Assembly (NCBI RefSeq): GCF_019097595.1
Contig: NC_080710.1
Span: 11,647,280-11,711,279 of the forward strand
Length of the DNA: 64,000 nt
Origin: Hemibagrus wyckioides
Lineage: Eukaryota > Chordata > Actinopteri > Siluriformes > Bagridae
Direction of reading: 5' to 3'
The number at the start of each line of letters is the position of its first letter. Positions within the stretch are counted from its first letter, which is position 1. The notes below the pieces were generated by a model that was not told where the DNA came from, ran no database searches, and saw only the letters and a program-made list of their open reading frames with translations. Below are positions 63,500 through 64,000 of this stretch, piece by piece. Position numbers and translations under genes: made by a program.

Positions 63500-64000
63500 G
63501 TACACTATATTGCCAAATATTTTGGGACACCCCTACAAATCATTGAATTCAGGTGTTGCTATTCAGAGGCTGGGGCTTGGCCCCTTAGTTCCAGTGAAAG
63601 GAATTCTTAATTCTTCAGAATACCAAGACATTTTGGACAATTTCATGCTCCCAACTTTGTGGGAACAGTTTGGGGATGACCCCTTCCTGTTCCAACATGA
63701 CTGCACACCAGTGCACAAAGCAAGGTCCATAAAGACATGGATGAGCAAGTTTGGTGTGGAGGAACATCACAGAGTCATGACCTCAACCTGATAGAACACA
63801 TTTGGGATGAATTAGAGCAGAGACTGCGAGCCAGGCCTTCTCATCCATCAACAGCACCTGAGCTCACAAATATGCTTCTAGAGGAACGGTCAAAAATTCC
63901 CATGAACACACTCCCAGAAGAATTGAAGCTGTTATAGCTGCAAATGGCAGGCCAACTCCATATTACATTCATGTGTGTGTAAAGGCAGACATCCCAGTTT
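63500..64000 (+). mobile_element. Tc1-like element, family B, cut by window end
   Basis: It begins with the terminal motif acactatattgccaaat and 'ttttgggacacccctac'. Transposase remnants are in two frames: about 63510-63791 (ILDNFMLPTLWEQFGDDPFLFQHDCTPVHKARSIKTWM) in part and 63737-63937 (LIEHIWDELEQRLRA). A frame break near 63770 separates the two. The HTH half is deleted. The right terminus lies at or beyond the window end. Confidence 0.85.
63737..63937 (+). pseudogene. Tc1-like transposase C-terminal remnant
   Basis: It encodes DLNLIEHIWDELEQRLRARP followed by a C-terminal tail ending EELKLL. The first residues come from a frame different from that of the preceding segment, so the gene is frameshifted and 5'-deleted. 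Confidence 0.75.

Overview
This is a vertebrate nuclear window, almost certainly from a teleost fish. Four multi-exon genes have GT-AG introns, and the DNA between them is full of microsatellites, Tc1-like transposon relics and tRNA-derived SINEs of kinds common in fish. The repeat mix (copies of 'cataacattatgaccacctg', 'ccactttattaggaaca' and 'tatattgccaaa' Tc1-like elements) resembles catfish and related ostariophysans. That placement is an impression and was not computed.

Layout. 1-12.9 kb has no recognisable gene, apart from a CpG-richer stretch near 2.0-2.75 kb that may be a promoter or 5' exon, and several Tc1-like relics. 12.9-21.7 kb is ube2s (minus strand, 4 coding exons, 228 aa). 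24.4-30.3 kb is josd2 (plus strand, 4 coding exons, 185 aa), in divergent orientation to ube2s across about 2.7 kb. 30.3-33 kb is a cluster of retroposons. About 35.5-56.1 kb is a Tweety-family gene, best called ttyh1 (minus strand, 13 coding exons, 567 aa, probable upstream noncoding exon). 56.1-60.6 kb is intergenic. 60.65-63.0 kb is leng9 (minus strand, 6 coding exons, 489 aa). A strong hairpin lies just upstream of leng9, and a Tc1-like element runs off the window end.

All exon junctions were assembled by hand from splice sites and reading phase. Each model closes in frame from ATG to stop (687, 558, 1704 and 1470 nt including stop). ttyh1 and leng9 are neighbours in the human leukocyte receptor complex (19q13.42), where UBE2S also lies, and JOSD2 is at 19q13.33. 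The window therefore looks like an ancient linkage block, which also supports the paralog call ttyh1.

Functionally, ube2s (K11-chain E2 for APC/C) and josd2 (Josephin deubiquitinase) act on opposite sides of ubiquitin signalling. ttyh1 is a membrane protein. leng9 combines a CCCH zinc finger, an MJ1316-type RNA-end domain and a 2H phosphoesterase domain, so it is a predicted RNA-processing protein. I did not find a new multi-gene system. The most interesting items are the leng9 architecture and its 4-nt first coding exon, the ATG-only first coding exon of ube2s, recurrent snap-back (inverted-duplication) Tc1 derivatives, a hairpin upstream of leng9, and a retroposon with a perfect 13-bp target-site duplication.
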